Source: CAVQRC01 sp963715045
GTDB taxonomy: Bacteria; Planctomycetota; Planctomycetia; Pirellulales; Lacipirellulaceae
Direction of reading: 5' to 3'
Length of the DNA stretch: 64,000 nucleotides
NCBI GenBank assembly: GCA_963715045.1
Contig: CAVQRC010000017.1
Span: 62,001-126,000 of the forward strand
The notes beneath the pieces were generated by a model. The model was not told the origin of the DNA. It made no database searches and saw nothing but the letters and a program-made list of their open reading frames with translations. Each line of letters starts with the position of its first letter. Positions within the stretch are counted from its first letter, which is position 1. Below, one piece after another: positions 7,512 to 17,312 of the stretch. The translations under genes and the position numbers were made by a program.

Positions 7512-10500
7512 ATGAGTGACTCCCGGCCCTCTCCATCTGACGCAACTGCCGCGACGCCCGAAGATCTCGCTCTCCGCATTGCCCGGTCGATGCCGTCGGA
7601 TCAACGTGGCTTTCGGCGTCGATTGCAGTCGATCCGAAAAGCGGCGCGGGCTGGCAAGCCGCATGATCGAAACCTCAAGCGACTGGCGGAGGACGTGCTG
7701 CGATCGGAATCGCGGCGGAGCGCGCGGGCGGCGAACGTCCCGGCGGTGCGGTTTGAACAGGACCTGCCCATTCTTGCCAGACGCGAAGAAATCTCGGCCG
7801 CGATCCGCGAACATCGGGTGATCGTCGTGTGCGGCGAAACCGGTTCGGGCAAGTCGACCCAATTGCCCAAGATCTGCCTCGCGGCGGGGCGGGGGCTGGG
7901 GGTTGGATCGGGCACACTCAGCCGCGGCGGATCGCGGCCCGGAGCGTCGCGGCCCGGTTGGCCGAAGAGCTGGGCGGGCGGCCGCTGGGAGAAGCGGTTG
8001 GCTACAAAGTTCGGTTTCATGACCGCACGCGGCCCGAGTCGTACGTCAAAGTGATGACCGACGGCATCCTGGTGGCCGAGACGCAGTCGGATCGGCAGCT
8101 CAAGAGATACGACACGATCATTATCGATGAAGCGCACGAACGTTCGCTCAACATCGATTTTCTGTTGGGCTACCTCAATCAACTGATCGCGTCGCGGCCC
8201 GAGTTGCGGGTGATCGTGACCTCCGCGACGATCGACGCGGCACGCTTCGCCGACTACTTCGGCAGCCACGCGGGCCCGGCGCCGGTAATCGAAGTATCGG
8301 GACGCGGCTACCCGGTCGAGGTTCGTTACGCCCCTCTCGGTGAGGATGAGGACCGTGACGACATGGCCCGCGGCGTGGCCCGCGAGGTCGACGCCGTGCT
8401 GGGAGAGGGGCCGGGCGACGTGCTCGTGTTCTTGCCGACCGAACGCGATATCCGCGACACGGCCCAGGTGTTGCGCGGCCGCGTGGGACGCCGCGTCGAG
8501 ATCCTGCCGCTCTACGCGCGGCTCTCGGCGGCCGAGCAGAATCGTGTTTTTCAGCCGCACGCTGGTCGACGAGTGGTGCTCGCGACCAACGTGGCCGAGT
8601 CGTCGATCACCGTTGACGGCATTCGCTATGTCGTCGATACGGGGACCGCCCGGATCAGTCGCTACGCACCGCGGTCGAAAGTGGAACGCCTGCCGATCGA
8701 GCCGGTCTCTCAGGCGTCGGCCAATCAGCGGGCCGGGCGGTGTGGGCGAATCGGGCCCGGGATCTGCGTGCGGCTCTACGGCGAGGAGGACTTCAAAGCC
8801 CGCGAGGCCTACACGACGCCGGAGATTCGGCGGATGAATCTCGCCGCGGTGATTCTCAAAATGCTCGCCCTCGACCAGGGAGCCGGTCGAGCAGTTTCCG
8901 TTTCTCGACCGACCTCGTCCGGACGCGGTTCGCGACGGCTACAAAACGTTGTTCGAACTGGGCGCGATCGACGAGGCAAGAAACCTCACCGACATTGGCC
9001 GGCAGCTCAGCCAGCTTCCGGTCGACCCGCGAATCGGACGCATGATCCTGGCGGCCCGCGACGAAAACTGCCTGAGCGAGATTCTCATCATCGCGGCCGC
9101 GCTTGAGGTCCAGGATCCTCGCGAGCGCCCAGTCGACAAACAGGCGGCGGCCGACGAGGCGCATGGCAACTGGCGCGACGAACGCTCAGACTTCGTCGGT
9201 TTGCTCAAACTGTGGGACGGATATCACGCCTGGAAGGCCGAGCTTTCCCGCAATCAGCTCCGCAAGAAGTGTCAGCGAAACTTCCTCTCGTATCCCCGGA
9301 TGCGGGAGTGGCAGGACGTGCATCGCCAGTTGCTCGATCTGGTCGAGCGCCGCCAGTTCGGCTTGGAATCGCGGCGCGACTCTTATGCGGCCATCCACCG
9401 CTCGCTGCTGGCGGGCCTGCTGTCGTCCGTGGCGGTCAAGCACAGCGAGTATGAATACCTGGGCGGCGACGAGCAGAAGTTCTATCTGTGGCCCGGTGCC
9501 GGCCCGTTCGAGCGACGCCCGAAATGGGTCATCGCCGCGGAACTGGTCGAGACCACCAAACGGTATCTGCGTGGGGTTGCCAGTATCGATCCGGCCTGGA
9601 TCGAACCGCTGGCCGGACATCTGGTCGAACGCAAGTATCTGCACCCGTTCTGGGCGCGAAAGCAGGAGAGCGTACTGGCGACCGAACGCGTGCTGCTGTT
9701 CGGTCTCCCGATCGGTCGGCGGCGGGGGGTGCCGTACGGACCGATCGACCCGCGGGTTGCCCGGCAGATCTTCATTCGCGAAGCACTCGCTCAGAACCAG
9801 ATCGATACGCCCCTCGGTTTCCTGCGGCAAAACACCGAATTGCTGCACCAGATCGCGAGTGAGGCAGCCCGGACCCGTGATCGCCGGCTGGTGCTGGACG
9901 AAGCGTCGGTGCGGGCATTCTACGATGCTCGACTGCCGCTCAGGGTCTGGGACGTGGCGTCCCTGCGACACGCCCTCAAGGCCGACGCGGACCTCGAATC
10001 GCGACTGGTGATGCAACGCGAAGACCTCGTGGCCGCTGCCCAACCGGCTGCAAATGCCGAACGCTTTCCGGATGCGATCCGGATCGACCAACAGCGGCTC
10101 GCGGTCGACTATCGGTTCGCGCAGGGGAGTGCGGACGATGGCCTGACGCTGACGCTGCCAGTCGATCTGCTGCAGACGGTCGACGACGACCAGTTGGGTT
10201 GGCTCGTCCCCGGAATGCTCGCGGAAAAGATCGTGGGCCTGATACGCACGCTTCCCAAACCGATCCGGCGGCAACTGGTTCCGGCTCCCGATACGGCCCG
10301 CCGCGTCGCCGATCGGATCGAGTTCGGCGTGGGACAGTTCCTGCCGACGATTGCCAGGGAACTGGCTGCCGAAGCCGGTCAACCGATTCCGCCGGAGTCG
10401 TTTCAGGCAGAGCAATTGCCCGAGTACCTTCGGTTTAACGTGCGGGTGATCGACGCCGAGGGTCAGCCGGTTGCCGAGGGACGCGACCTGGCCCAGATCA

Positions 10501-11427
10501 GGGCCCAACTCGGTGGTACGACCGATGTGGTTGTGGGTGAGATTCACGACCCTGCCTGGCATCGCGACGGGATTCGTCGTTGGGACTTCGGTTCGCTGCC
10601 GCCCTGCGTGGAAGTGTTCCGCGGGACATTCCGACTGGCGGGTTTTCCGGCGTTGGTCGATCAGGAGGAGTGTGTCGCGTTACGGCTGATGGCGGCCGAG
10701 CATGAAGCGCACGTCGGCGACCGTGGCGGGTGTGCGGCGGTTGTTTCTGCTGGCCCATGGCGCCGCCGTCGCCGAACAAGTCGAGTGGTGGCCCGACCTG
10801 GACCGGCTGGAACACCTCGCGGCCGCTCTGCCGCACGGCAGGACCTTTCGGCAGCAGCTTGCAGCGGTCATCGCCGGCCGGGCACTCCTCGAGAGTGGCG
10901 ACCTGCCGCGCGATGCGGCCGCGTTCGAGGAACTCAGCCAGGAAGCGGTCGCCCGGATTCCGGCGGCCGTCCAGGATGTCGCTCGCGTCGTCAATCCGCT
11001 CATCGAGCGATATGCCGCGGCATGCGATGAACTTGTGCGGTGGCGCTCGATTTTGCCTTCCGAGAGTGAGCAGGACATCGCCCGGCAACTCAGCGAACTC
11101 GTCCGCGGCGAGTTTCTCCTCGACGTGCCATGGTCCTGGCTGATTCACTATCCACGGTTTCTGCAGGCGACGGCGCTTCGGATCGACAAGATCCGCTCCG
11201 GCAATGCCGACCGCGATCGCCGCCTGCTCGGCGAACTGCAACCGTTCCTCGACGCGTACGCCGAGGCCCTCGCGGATGCCGATCCCGCACGTGCTCAAGA
11301 GCTCGACGAATTCCGCTGGATGATCGAAGAGTGCCGCGTGTCGTTGTTTGCCCAGGAACTCGGCACCTCGATCAAGATTTCACCCCGCCGGCTCGAAAAG
11401 CACTGGTTCGCCAGGTCGGGTCATTAG
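7512..11427 (+). CDS. hrpA: ATP-dependent RNA helicase HrpA (DEAH box), frameshifted in three places
   Basis: Read across frames, this gives about 1,305 residues, the normal HrpA size. Walker A is GETGSGKSTQ (near residue 115), the DEAH box is IIIDEAHERS, motif III is VTSATI, and motif VI is NQRAGRCGRIGPG. The long C-terminal HrpA-specific region (DUF3418-like) includes GGTTDVVVGEIHDPAWHRDG and ends LEKHWFARSGH. The frame changes near 7890 (a run of G-rich homopolymers), near 8885 and near 10705, yet every domain is present with conserved spacing, so indels in the assembly are the simplest explanation. HrpA unwinds RNA and acts in mRNA processing and rescue of stalled ribosomes. The ATG at 7512 begins MSDSRPSPS. 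The last 13 codons are duplicated 320 bp downstream. Confidence 0.9.
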
Positions 11428-11932
11428 CAGGGAGAATTCACCGGATCGAACGAAGGGAAGCCACAGAGATAAGAGAGTCACAGGAGGACCAGAGATAAGA
11501 GAGTTCACAGAGAGGGAAGCCACAGAGATAAGAGAGTTCACAGAGATGGGTCGCCTGAGGTGGACCTCTCATTTTGGAAAAATCGAAAGCAGACACCTGA
11601 ATCCACGGTCGTCCAGTCCCTCAGCTCGGTGTCCTCTGTGTCCTCTGTGGCGTCATCACGACGGGGCCGAGCGGAGCCAGCATGAGCAAACCAGACACCC
11701 TGAATTGCCGGCTCGAGAAGCACTGGTTCGCCAGGTCGGGTCACTAGCCGCGGTCATTACAACCCGGATCATTCCTCTAGATCGATCCTGGAGCAAGCGA
11801 CGGCCAGCCGGAATACCATTGCCTTCCCTACCGCAAGCTATCTTTTTCAGTAAGCGACTGCCAACCGATGCGCTTGGGGATCATGAGCGAGACGGAGTAC
11901 GCTGGCTGCTCGCTGTTCCGGGGAACACGCCG
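11428..11932. repeat. 505-bp gap with short direct repeats and a duplicated hrpA tail
   Basis: From 11455 to 11548 a unit beginning GGGAAGCCACAGAGATAAG recurs with shortened copies containing GAGATAAGAGAGTTCACAGA. At 11707-11749 there is a second copy of the last 43 bp of hrpA, including its stop codon (original at 11387-11429, a few substitutions). The rest shows no coding potential I can support. It precedes the pilin-like cluster and presumably carries its promoter. Confidence 0.75.
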
Positions 11933-12358
11933 ATGAAATCCGCCGCGAAGCTGAGAAGAAGCGGTTCCGCTGTCGTCGAGGCCGCCGTCGTGCTGCCGTT
12001 ACTGGTGCTGTTGCTGCTGGGCGGAGTCGATGTGGGTCGCGCGATCATGGTGCAGCACAAGCTGGTGAATGCAGCCCGCGCTGGCTGCCGTATGTACTGC
12101 ATGCCGACCGAGGCGACGCAGAGTGAGGCGACCTCGATGGTCGACCTGCTGATGAGTGAGGCGGGAATCGCAGGACACACGGTTGATTTTGCACCGGCCT
12201 CGTCTGCCGAGATCGGGCACCAGCAATCGGTCACGGTTTCCGTTTCCGTACCGTACGACGGGGTGGCGTGGATCCGGAGCTGGTTCCTGACGGGCCGAAC
12301 GCTGACGGGTTCCTGCACGATGCCGGGTGATACCAACCAGATCAACTCGGGCGGGTAA
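11933..12358 (+). CDS. TadE-like pilus assembly protein
   Basis: A 141-residue protein with the TadE pattern. A short basic N-terminus (MKSAAKLRRSGSA) leads directly into VVEAAVVLPLLVLLLLGGVDVGRA, a single hydrophobic helix that starts with the conserved Glu of the TadE domain, and then a small extracytoplasmic domain with cysteines. TadE, TadF and TadG proteins are minor pilins or tethers of Flp/Tad type IVc pili. It is the first of three such genes in a row, and the next begins 24 bp after its stop. A longer frame extends upstream, but ATG 11933 is preferred because it places the hydrophobic helix near the N-terminus as in the family. Confidence 0.85.
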   Translation: MKSAAKLRRSGSAVVEAAVVLPLLVLLLLGGVDVGRAIMVQHKLVNAARAGCRMYCMPTEATQSEATSMVDLLMSEAGIAGHTVDFAPASSAEIGHQQSVTVSVSVPYDGVAWIRSWFLTGRTLTGSCTMPGDTNQINSGG

Positions 12359-12382
12359 CCACCGCGAGAAGTGAGGGGACGC

Positions 12383-12868
12383 ATGAGGAGATCGAGCCAC
12401 GAGCGGAAATTGTCGCAGCGTCGGCAATCGTCCATCGCATCCGGTCACGTGCTTGTTGCTCGCCAGAAGGCACGCCACGGAACAGCCACCGTTGAGTTTG
12501 CCCTGGTCTCTTCCATGTTGTTCCTGTTCGTGTTCACCAGCATCGAATTCGGACGGATGCAGATGGTTTATCACGGACTGGAGACCGCTGCACGTGAAGG
12601 CTGTCGGGCATCCATGTCGTGGCAGGCGACCCAGCAGAGTGTGACGAATGCCGTCACCAATCGCCTGCAAACGTTCGGGATCGTTAATCACACCCTCACG
12701 ACCGTTCCGGACCCGGTGAGCAGTGCGAGTGAATGGCAGCCGATTACGGTCCGCGTCGAGGTGCCTTACGGTCAGGTGAGTTGGCTTCCCGTACCGCGAT
12801 TCCTTCAGGGAATCACGCTCGACGGCTCCTGCACGCTACCGAAAGAGGCAGTCGACAGCGGTTCATAG
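12383..12868 (+). CDS. TadE-like pilus assembly protein, second copy
   Basis: A 161-residue paralogue of the preceding gene. A longer basic N-terminus is followed by HGTATVEFALVSSMLFLFVFTSIEFGRMQMVYHGLE, the TadE helix with the conserved Glu and the Phe/Tyr-rich continuation. Both proteins end with related folds and a similar segment (ITLDGSCTLP here, LTGSCTMP in the first), which suggests tandem duplication. ATG 12383 follows GAGGGGAC; a GTG at 12371 is also possible. The protein is probably an inner-membrane anchored, periplasm-facing component of a Tad-like pilus or a related adhesion system. No CpaF ATPase, secretin or major Flp pilin gene is visible in this window. Confidence 0.83.
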   Translation: MRRSSHERKLSQRRQSSIASGHVLVARQKARHGTATVEFALVSSMLFLFVFTSIEFGRMQMVYHGLETAAREGCRASMSWQATQQSVTNAVTNRLQTFGIVNHTLTTVPDPVSSASEWQPITVRVEVPYGQVSWLPVPRFLQGITLDGSCTLPKEAVDSGS

Positions 12869-12907
12869 ACCGCGAGTTTATAGCCCGCTACCCAGGGGAA
12901 ACAGGGC

Positions 12908-14079
12908 ATGAGATTTCTTGGTTCGGTCCACGGTTCAAGTCATGCGCGGCAACGGGGTGGAATTGCCCTTGTGCTGATGCTCCTGCTGATGGTCGTCGTT
13001 CTCGGCATGGTCGCATTCTCGGTCGACGTGGGGCTGATGACGCTGCTCCGTGCCGAGATTCAGAATGCCGTCGATGCGGGTGCCCTGGCGGGTGCGTTGC
13101 AGCTTCAGGAAGATCCCCATGACGTCGATGCGGCCGAGGCCGCAGCTCGCCAGTTCGTTCAAGCCAATCGTGTCGGATTGACGGCCTGGGTCGAGCGGCG
13201 ACCTGATTGATGTCGAGCAAGGTTTCTTCGACGAAGTCGCCAATACGTTTACGCCCACGAACGTAACACCCAACGCAATGCGGGTGTTCGCCCGACAGGA
13301 CAATCAGCCGTTCTTCTTTGCCAAGATATTCGGGCAGGACACTTTCGGAGCGCCCGCGGCGGCCATTGCTTCCAGTGACCCTCGACCACTGGACATCATG
13401 ATGGTCCTCGACCTGACGAGTTCCATGGGGTCAGACGGGCGGATCGAAGCGTTGCGGAGCGCGGCACCAACATTCGTCAACGTGATCGAGCAGTTGGATG
13501 GCGAGGATCAGATCGGGATGATGGGGATTACGGCGGATCCGAGTACTTACGATCCGGTGTCGCTGGGGCACACTGGCACTGCCTACGATTCGGGCCTGCA
13601 TCCGTCCAGTAATTACAGTGTTGCCGTGCTTGAGGCCGTCCTGGACGAAGACTTCTCCTATTTGAAACTGACCGCTTTGGGTAACGAGCAACTGATCGCC
13701 GGCAAGTACAGCGGTGGGACGGGGATCGGTGCGGCGATCGGGGATGCGACGCACTACCTGACGTACGGGCCCGAAGCCCGGTCGGACGCCAGGAAAGTTA
13801 TCGTGTTGATGACCGACGGCGAGGCGACCAGGCCCAGCAGCGATCCCGCAGGGTATGCGCGGACCATGGCCAGCTACGCCGCGAGCCACGGCGTCACCAT
13901 CTTCACGATCAGTCTGGGGGATTCGGCCAACGTAGACGCTCAATCAGGAGATTGCCGAACTGGCTGACGGCACGCATTTCGACGCCACGGGGAGCGGTGA
14001 GGAAACGCTGACCGCGCGGCTGACGGACGCATTTCGCCAGGCGGCCTCGGCTGCCAAGCGCGCGAAGCTCGTCCAATAG
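12908..14079 (+). CDS. TadG-like protein with von Willebrand factor A domain, frameshifted
   Basis: Starts at ATG 12908 with RQRGGIALVLMLLLMVVVLGMVAFSVDVG, the TadG N-terminal helix. It continues through the AEIQNAVDAGALAGA segment typical of Flp-associated TadG proteins. After a frame change near 13195 comes a vWA domain: MIDAS motif DLTSSMG (near 13410), conserved GGTGIGAAI and VIVLMTDGEA. A second frame change near 13940 leads to a C-terminus ending at TAG 14077-14079. Together this gives about 390 residues, a normal length. vWA-bearing TadG proteins bind divalent metal and are thought to mediate adhesion or pilus assembly. The 39-bp spacing to the preceding TadE gene supports co-transcription. 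Both breaks look like single-base indels rather than decay. Confidence 0.82.
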
Positions 14080-14118
14080 ACTTTACAGATCAGCGATCAC
14101 AGAGAGGTAGACCCAGTC

Positions 14119-14598
14119 ATGGAACAGCGACGTACCAAGCGATTTATCGATTCCGCCGTTCAAGGAGCGTTGGCACGGAGAATTCTCATCCACTGGTTGA
14201 TTTTCTCTCTGCTCGTGGTCACGGTCCTGCCATTCTGCCAACTGTTATCCGACTTCCGCCTGGACGCCTCGTTTCTCGAACAGTGGCAGGCGCAATGGGC
14301 GAAGATGCTGCCGTTGGCCGTGATCATGCTGGCGATGCTGCCGATTTTCGTGCTGGACACGATCCGCTTCAGCCACCGGTTCGCCGGGCCGATTTTCCGA
14401 TTTCACAGCGTTGCAAAGCAACTCGCGGCGGGCGAGAAGGTCGAGCCTGTCAGACTACGCAAGGGCGATGCGTGGAAGGAATTCGCGGACGACTTCAATG
14501 CGATGGTGCGGCGGCTTTCGAGCACACCGCAGGATTCCGAAACTTCCCCGGTGAACGATGGAATCAAGGGCTCGAGTACGCTGTCGCAATCGTCGTGA
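14119..14598 (+). CDS. Membrane protein with HAMP-like domain
   Basis: A 159-residue protein with two transmembrane helices: ILIHWLIFSLLVVTVLPFC (about 22-40) and MLPLAVIMLAMLPIFVLDTIRF (about 62-84). They are followed by a HAMP-like linker (HRFAGPIFRFHSVAKQLAAG, then LRKGDAWKEFADDFNAMVRRL). It lacks any histidine kinase, cyclase or methyl-accepting domain. Such short HAMP proteins recur next to TadE/TadG genes in planctomycetes. AGAGAGG precedes the ATG, 40 bp after the TadG stop, so it probably belongs to the same operon. It could transmit a conformational signal for the surface structure; this is inference. The tail is Ser/Thr-rich and looks disordered. Confidence 0.78.
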   Translation: MEQRRTKRFIDSAVQGALARRILIHWLIFSLLVVTVLPFCQLLSDFRLDASFLEQWQAQWAKMLPLAVIMLAMLPIFVLDTIRFSHRFAGPIFRFHSVAKQLAAGEKVEPVRLRKGDAWKEFADDFNAMVRRLSSTPQDSETSPVNDGIKGSSTLSQSS

Positions 14599-14633
14599 CG
14601 GGCGGGCTTCCGCGTGCGGCGCGGAAACGTCAC
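14595..14633. terminator. Convergent stem-loop overlapping both gene ends
   Basis: GTGACG (14595-14600) pairs with CGTCAC (14628-14633), and CCGCG (14610-14614) pairs with CGCGG (14620-14624) inside. The structure overlaps the ends of the HAMP gene (plus) and the HEAT gene (minus), which are only 31 bp apart. There is no T tract, so its function as a terminator is uncertain. Confidence 0.4.
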
Positions 14634-16968
14634 TCGGCCTCGATTTTCTTGATCGCGCGTTTGAGATACCGCTTGACTTGCGGGTCGTTGGAAGCGGAGA
14701 GTTCGCGAAGTTTCGGGCAGGGCTTCCCTGGCCGGGGGCCCGATCTGTCCGAGCAGAAACACGGCGTAACCACGGACCCGGCGATCTTTGGAATCGAGCG
14801 CGGCGACAAACGGGCCGACCATTTCGGGATCGGCGTCGCCGATGTCGCGGAGTGTGCGACTGGCCTGGGGCTCATCGTCGCGACTGGTCAGCAGTTCGAA
14901 GATGCGCGGAACGGCGGCCCGAGCGTCACGGCCCATCTTTGCCAACAACCTCATGGCTTCAGCCCTTACGGTCCAGTCGGCGTCGTCGAGGGAACTGGTG
15001 AGCAATTGCAGGCGGCGGTCCGGATCGGCCACGATCTGGGCGATCGCAGCCAAGGCGGCCATCCGGACGTCGGGACGCGGATGATCCGCGAGTGCCCGCG
15101 TGGCATTCTCGGCCGCTGCCGCGTCAGGTCCGTAACCGGCAATCGTCGCCAATCCGGCGAGCGTGACGGCCGGGTCGGGGTCGGCCAGCGTCGCGACGAG
15201 CCGATCCAGCGTTCGCTCGGAGGGCAATTCGAGCTGGCCGACCGCGGTGGCGGCGTTGATGCGGACGTCCGGCAATTCGTCGGCCAGGGCTTCGACCACT
15301 GCGGTCGCGGCCGTTTCGGCTGCGGCCGGACCGATCCGCCCGATGCCACGGATGGCCGCCTGGCGAACACGGCCTTCGGCGTCGCTGGCGGCCGCGGCGA
15401 GTGCCGGTGCCGTGGCTGCGGCTGCGGGCCCGACTTCCGCGATGGCCCGCGCGGCCGCGACGCGAACTTCCGCATCGGGGTCGGTGAGACTCTTTTCGAA
15501 TCGCGTGAGGTGGGCGGCCGGCTTGTCGCTGATCGTGGCGAGGCAAGTGACGGCCGCCGCTCGAACCGCCGGATTTGCGTCATCGCATAAGGTCACGACC
15601 TTGCCGATCGCCTGCTCTGCCTGGGGGCCGAACTGTGCCAGCGTAAGCGTGACCGATGCCCGCACCCCCGGTTGTTCGTCGCCGAGGGCTGCGATCAAGC
15701 GGCCTATCGCATCCGGGGGCAGGCTCTCGATTTGCCGCACCGCGGCGGCAGCCACTTCCCGCACGGCGGGTCGCGCATCGCGGAGGGCAGCGAAGAGCGG
15801 TTCGGCGGCGTCGGGCCCGATCGCGGCAATTGCGGACATCAGTTCGGTGTCGTTTCCGTCAGCCATCCGCTGCAGGATGTCGGGAACGGCAATCTTGCCG
15901 AGTCTTCCAAGAGCTTCCCGCGTCGCGTCACGATGCTCCGGAAAGGCGACGAGCGCATCGAGCAGATTTCCCCGCACATCCCGGGCGGCAATGCCGAGGC
16001 GACGGATCAGGAAACATGCTGGCGGAACCGTCTCGCTGGCGGTCAGCAATTGACCGATCACGGGGACCAGTCGCTGGGCCGTAGCCGGATCTCTCAGTAG
16101 CACCGCGGCCGCCGCGTACGCGATCCGGAGATCCGCATCACGCAGACCCTCGAGCGCGGTGTCGAACACGTTTTCGGGTACCGGGCGATCCCCCAAGGAA
16201 GCGGCGATGGCAAGAAACGCCGCTTCGCGAACCCCCGCATCCGTGTCTCGAGCGGCCTGACCGAGGACGTCGATGACTTCCGCGTCCGTGCTTCGCAGAA
16301 TACGCAGTGCTTCGATGGCACCTTGACGGCGACGGGGCGACGGATTCACGAGGATCTCGGCAAGGAGCGAATCCCGCGCGATTTCGCCGAGGGCACCCGC
16401 TGCGGTCGCCGCCCGCAGGCGGACCAGTTCCTGGTCGTCATCGAGCAATTGGATCAAATCGGGCAGGGCGCTCGCCGCCTCGGGGCCAATCATGCCCAGC
16501 GCCAACGCTGCGGCCGCTCGCACTTCGCCTCGACGGTCGCGGAGCGCGGCGGTCAATGGTTCGACCGCGGCCGGCCCCATCCTGCCCAAGGCGGCACGCG
16601 GTACGGTACCGACGCTGGGGTTGACGATGCCCGAGATCTCGCACCAGACGGTCAACCGCACCGCTGGCCTGGGGGCCCAGGCGCGTGAGCACGCGAAGCG
16701 CGGTGGCGACGACTTGTCCGTCACCGTCGTCCAAGGCCTGAATCAGGTCGTCGATGAAGAATTCGTGGCCCGTCTCGAGGAGCTCGACGGCGTAGATCGC
16801 GTCCCGCCGTTCGGCAACCTCGGCCTTGTCGCGAGCCAGCTGCTGCTTGAGGGTTTGCAAATCGGGCTGATCTTCGGCCGAGGACGGCGTCGCACACAAG
16901 GTCAGCAGCAACAGCGTCGTTGTGACGCGTCGGATCGCGACCCTCGAGTTGTGGATGCAGCTCAGCAT
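14630..16968 (-). CDS. Exported HEAT-repeat protein, frameshifted
   Basis: About 780 residues made almost wholly of HEAT/PBS-lyase-type repeats of about 30-37 residues (for example GPAAVEPLTAALRDRRGEVR, LLDDDQELVRLRAATAAGAL, FAALRDARPAVREVAAAAV). I estimate more than fifteen units. The N-terminus RRVTTTLLLLTLCATPSSA is a Sec signal peptide, so the solenoid acts outside the cytoplasm, probably as a protein-interaction scaffold. The frame changes near 16640 and again near 14740; the true C-terminus is SNDPQVKRYLKRAIKKIEAE, ending at 14630. Without the second correction the frame would continue wrongly into the neighbouring gene's 3' end. The high repeat content could itself provoke assembly errors. 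A MITE-like element lies just upstream of its start. Confidence 0.82.
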
Positions 16969-17054
16969 GCGACTCTCGCGTACGCAGTTCGATGCTTCCT
17001 GGTTCTCGCTGTCCAGGCCAACGGTCCTGATGAAGCAGCTGGGGTCGAAATCGA

Positions 17055-17236
17055 TTAGCCCGGATTATTCACCGCGGCAATGGATCCAACGTGAAACCGC
17101 TCCTCTCCCCGGACCCTCACCTGGTGAGGGGTCCGGGGGAGGATTGCGCACGGCGGTTTGGGCAATTTGGCTGAAAGGCGTTTAGTGTTAGGAAGTTGCG
17201 ATTGCGAAATGTCTCTTCGTGAATAATCCGGGTTAG
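17055..17236. mobile_element. MITE-like element with 14-bp terminal inverted repeats and a 4-bp target duplication
   Basis: CCCGGATTATTCAC at 17059-17072 is exactly inverted at 17219-17232. Both are flanked by the same direct tetranucleotide TTAG (17055-17058 and 17233-17236), as expected for a target-site duplication. The 174-bp interior has no gene but holds a 20-bp imperfect hairpin at 17102-17142 built on CCCCGGACCC. The element sits between the divergent promoter of the HEAT gene (start 16968) and the end of the DUF1552 gene (17313). It is non-autonomous; no transposase is present in the window. Confidence 0.75.
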
Positions 17237-17312
17237 AAGCCGCTGCAAAACGTATCTTTACTACCTTGATTCCTGGCCGTGGGAGGCCTGAAACCGGGTT
17301 TTGAAAAACGCT

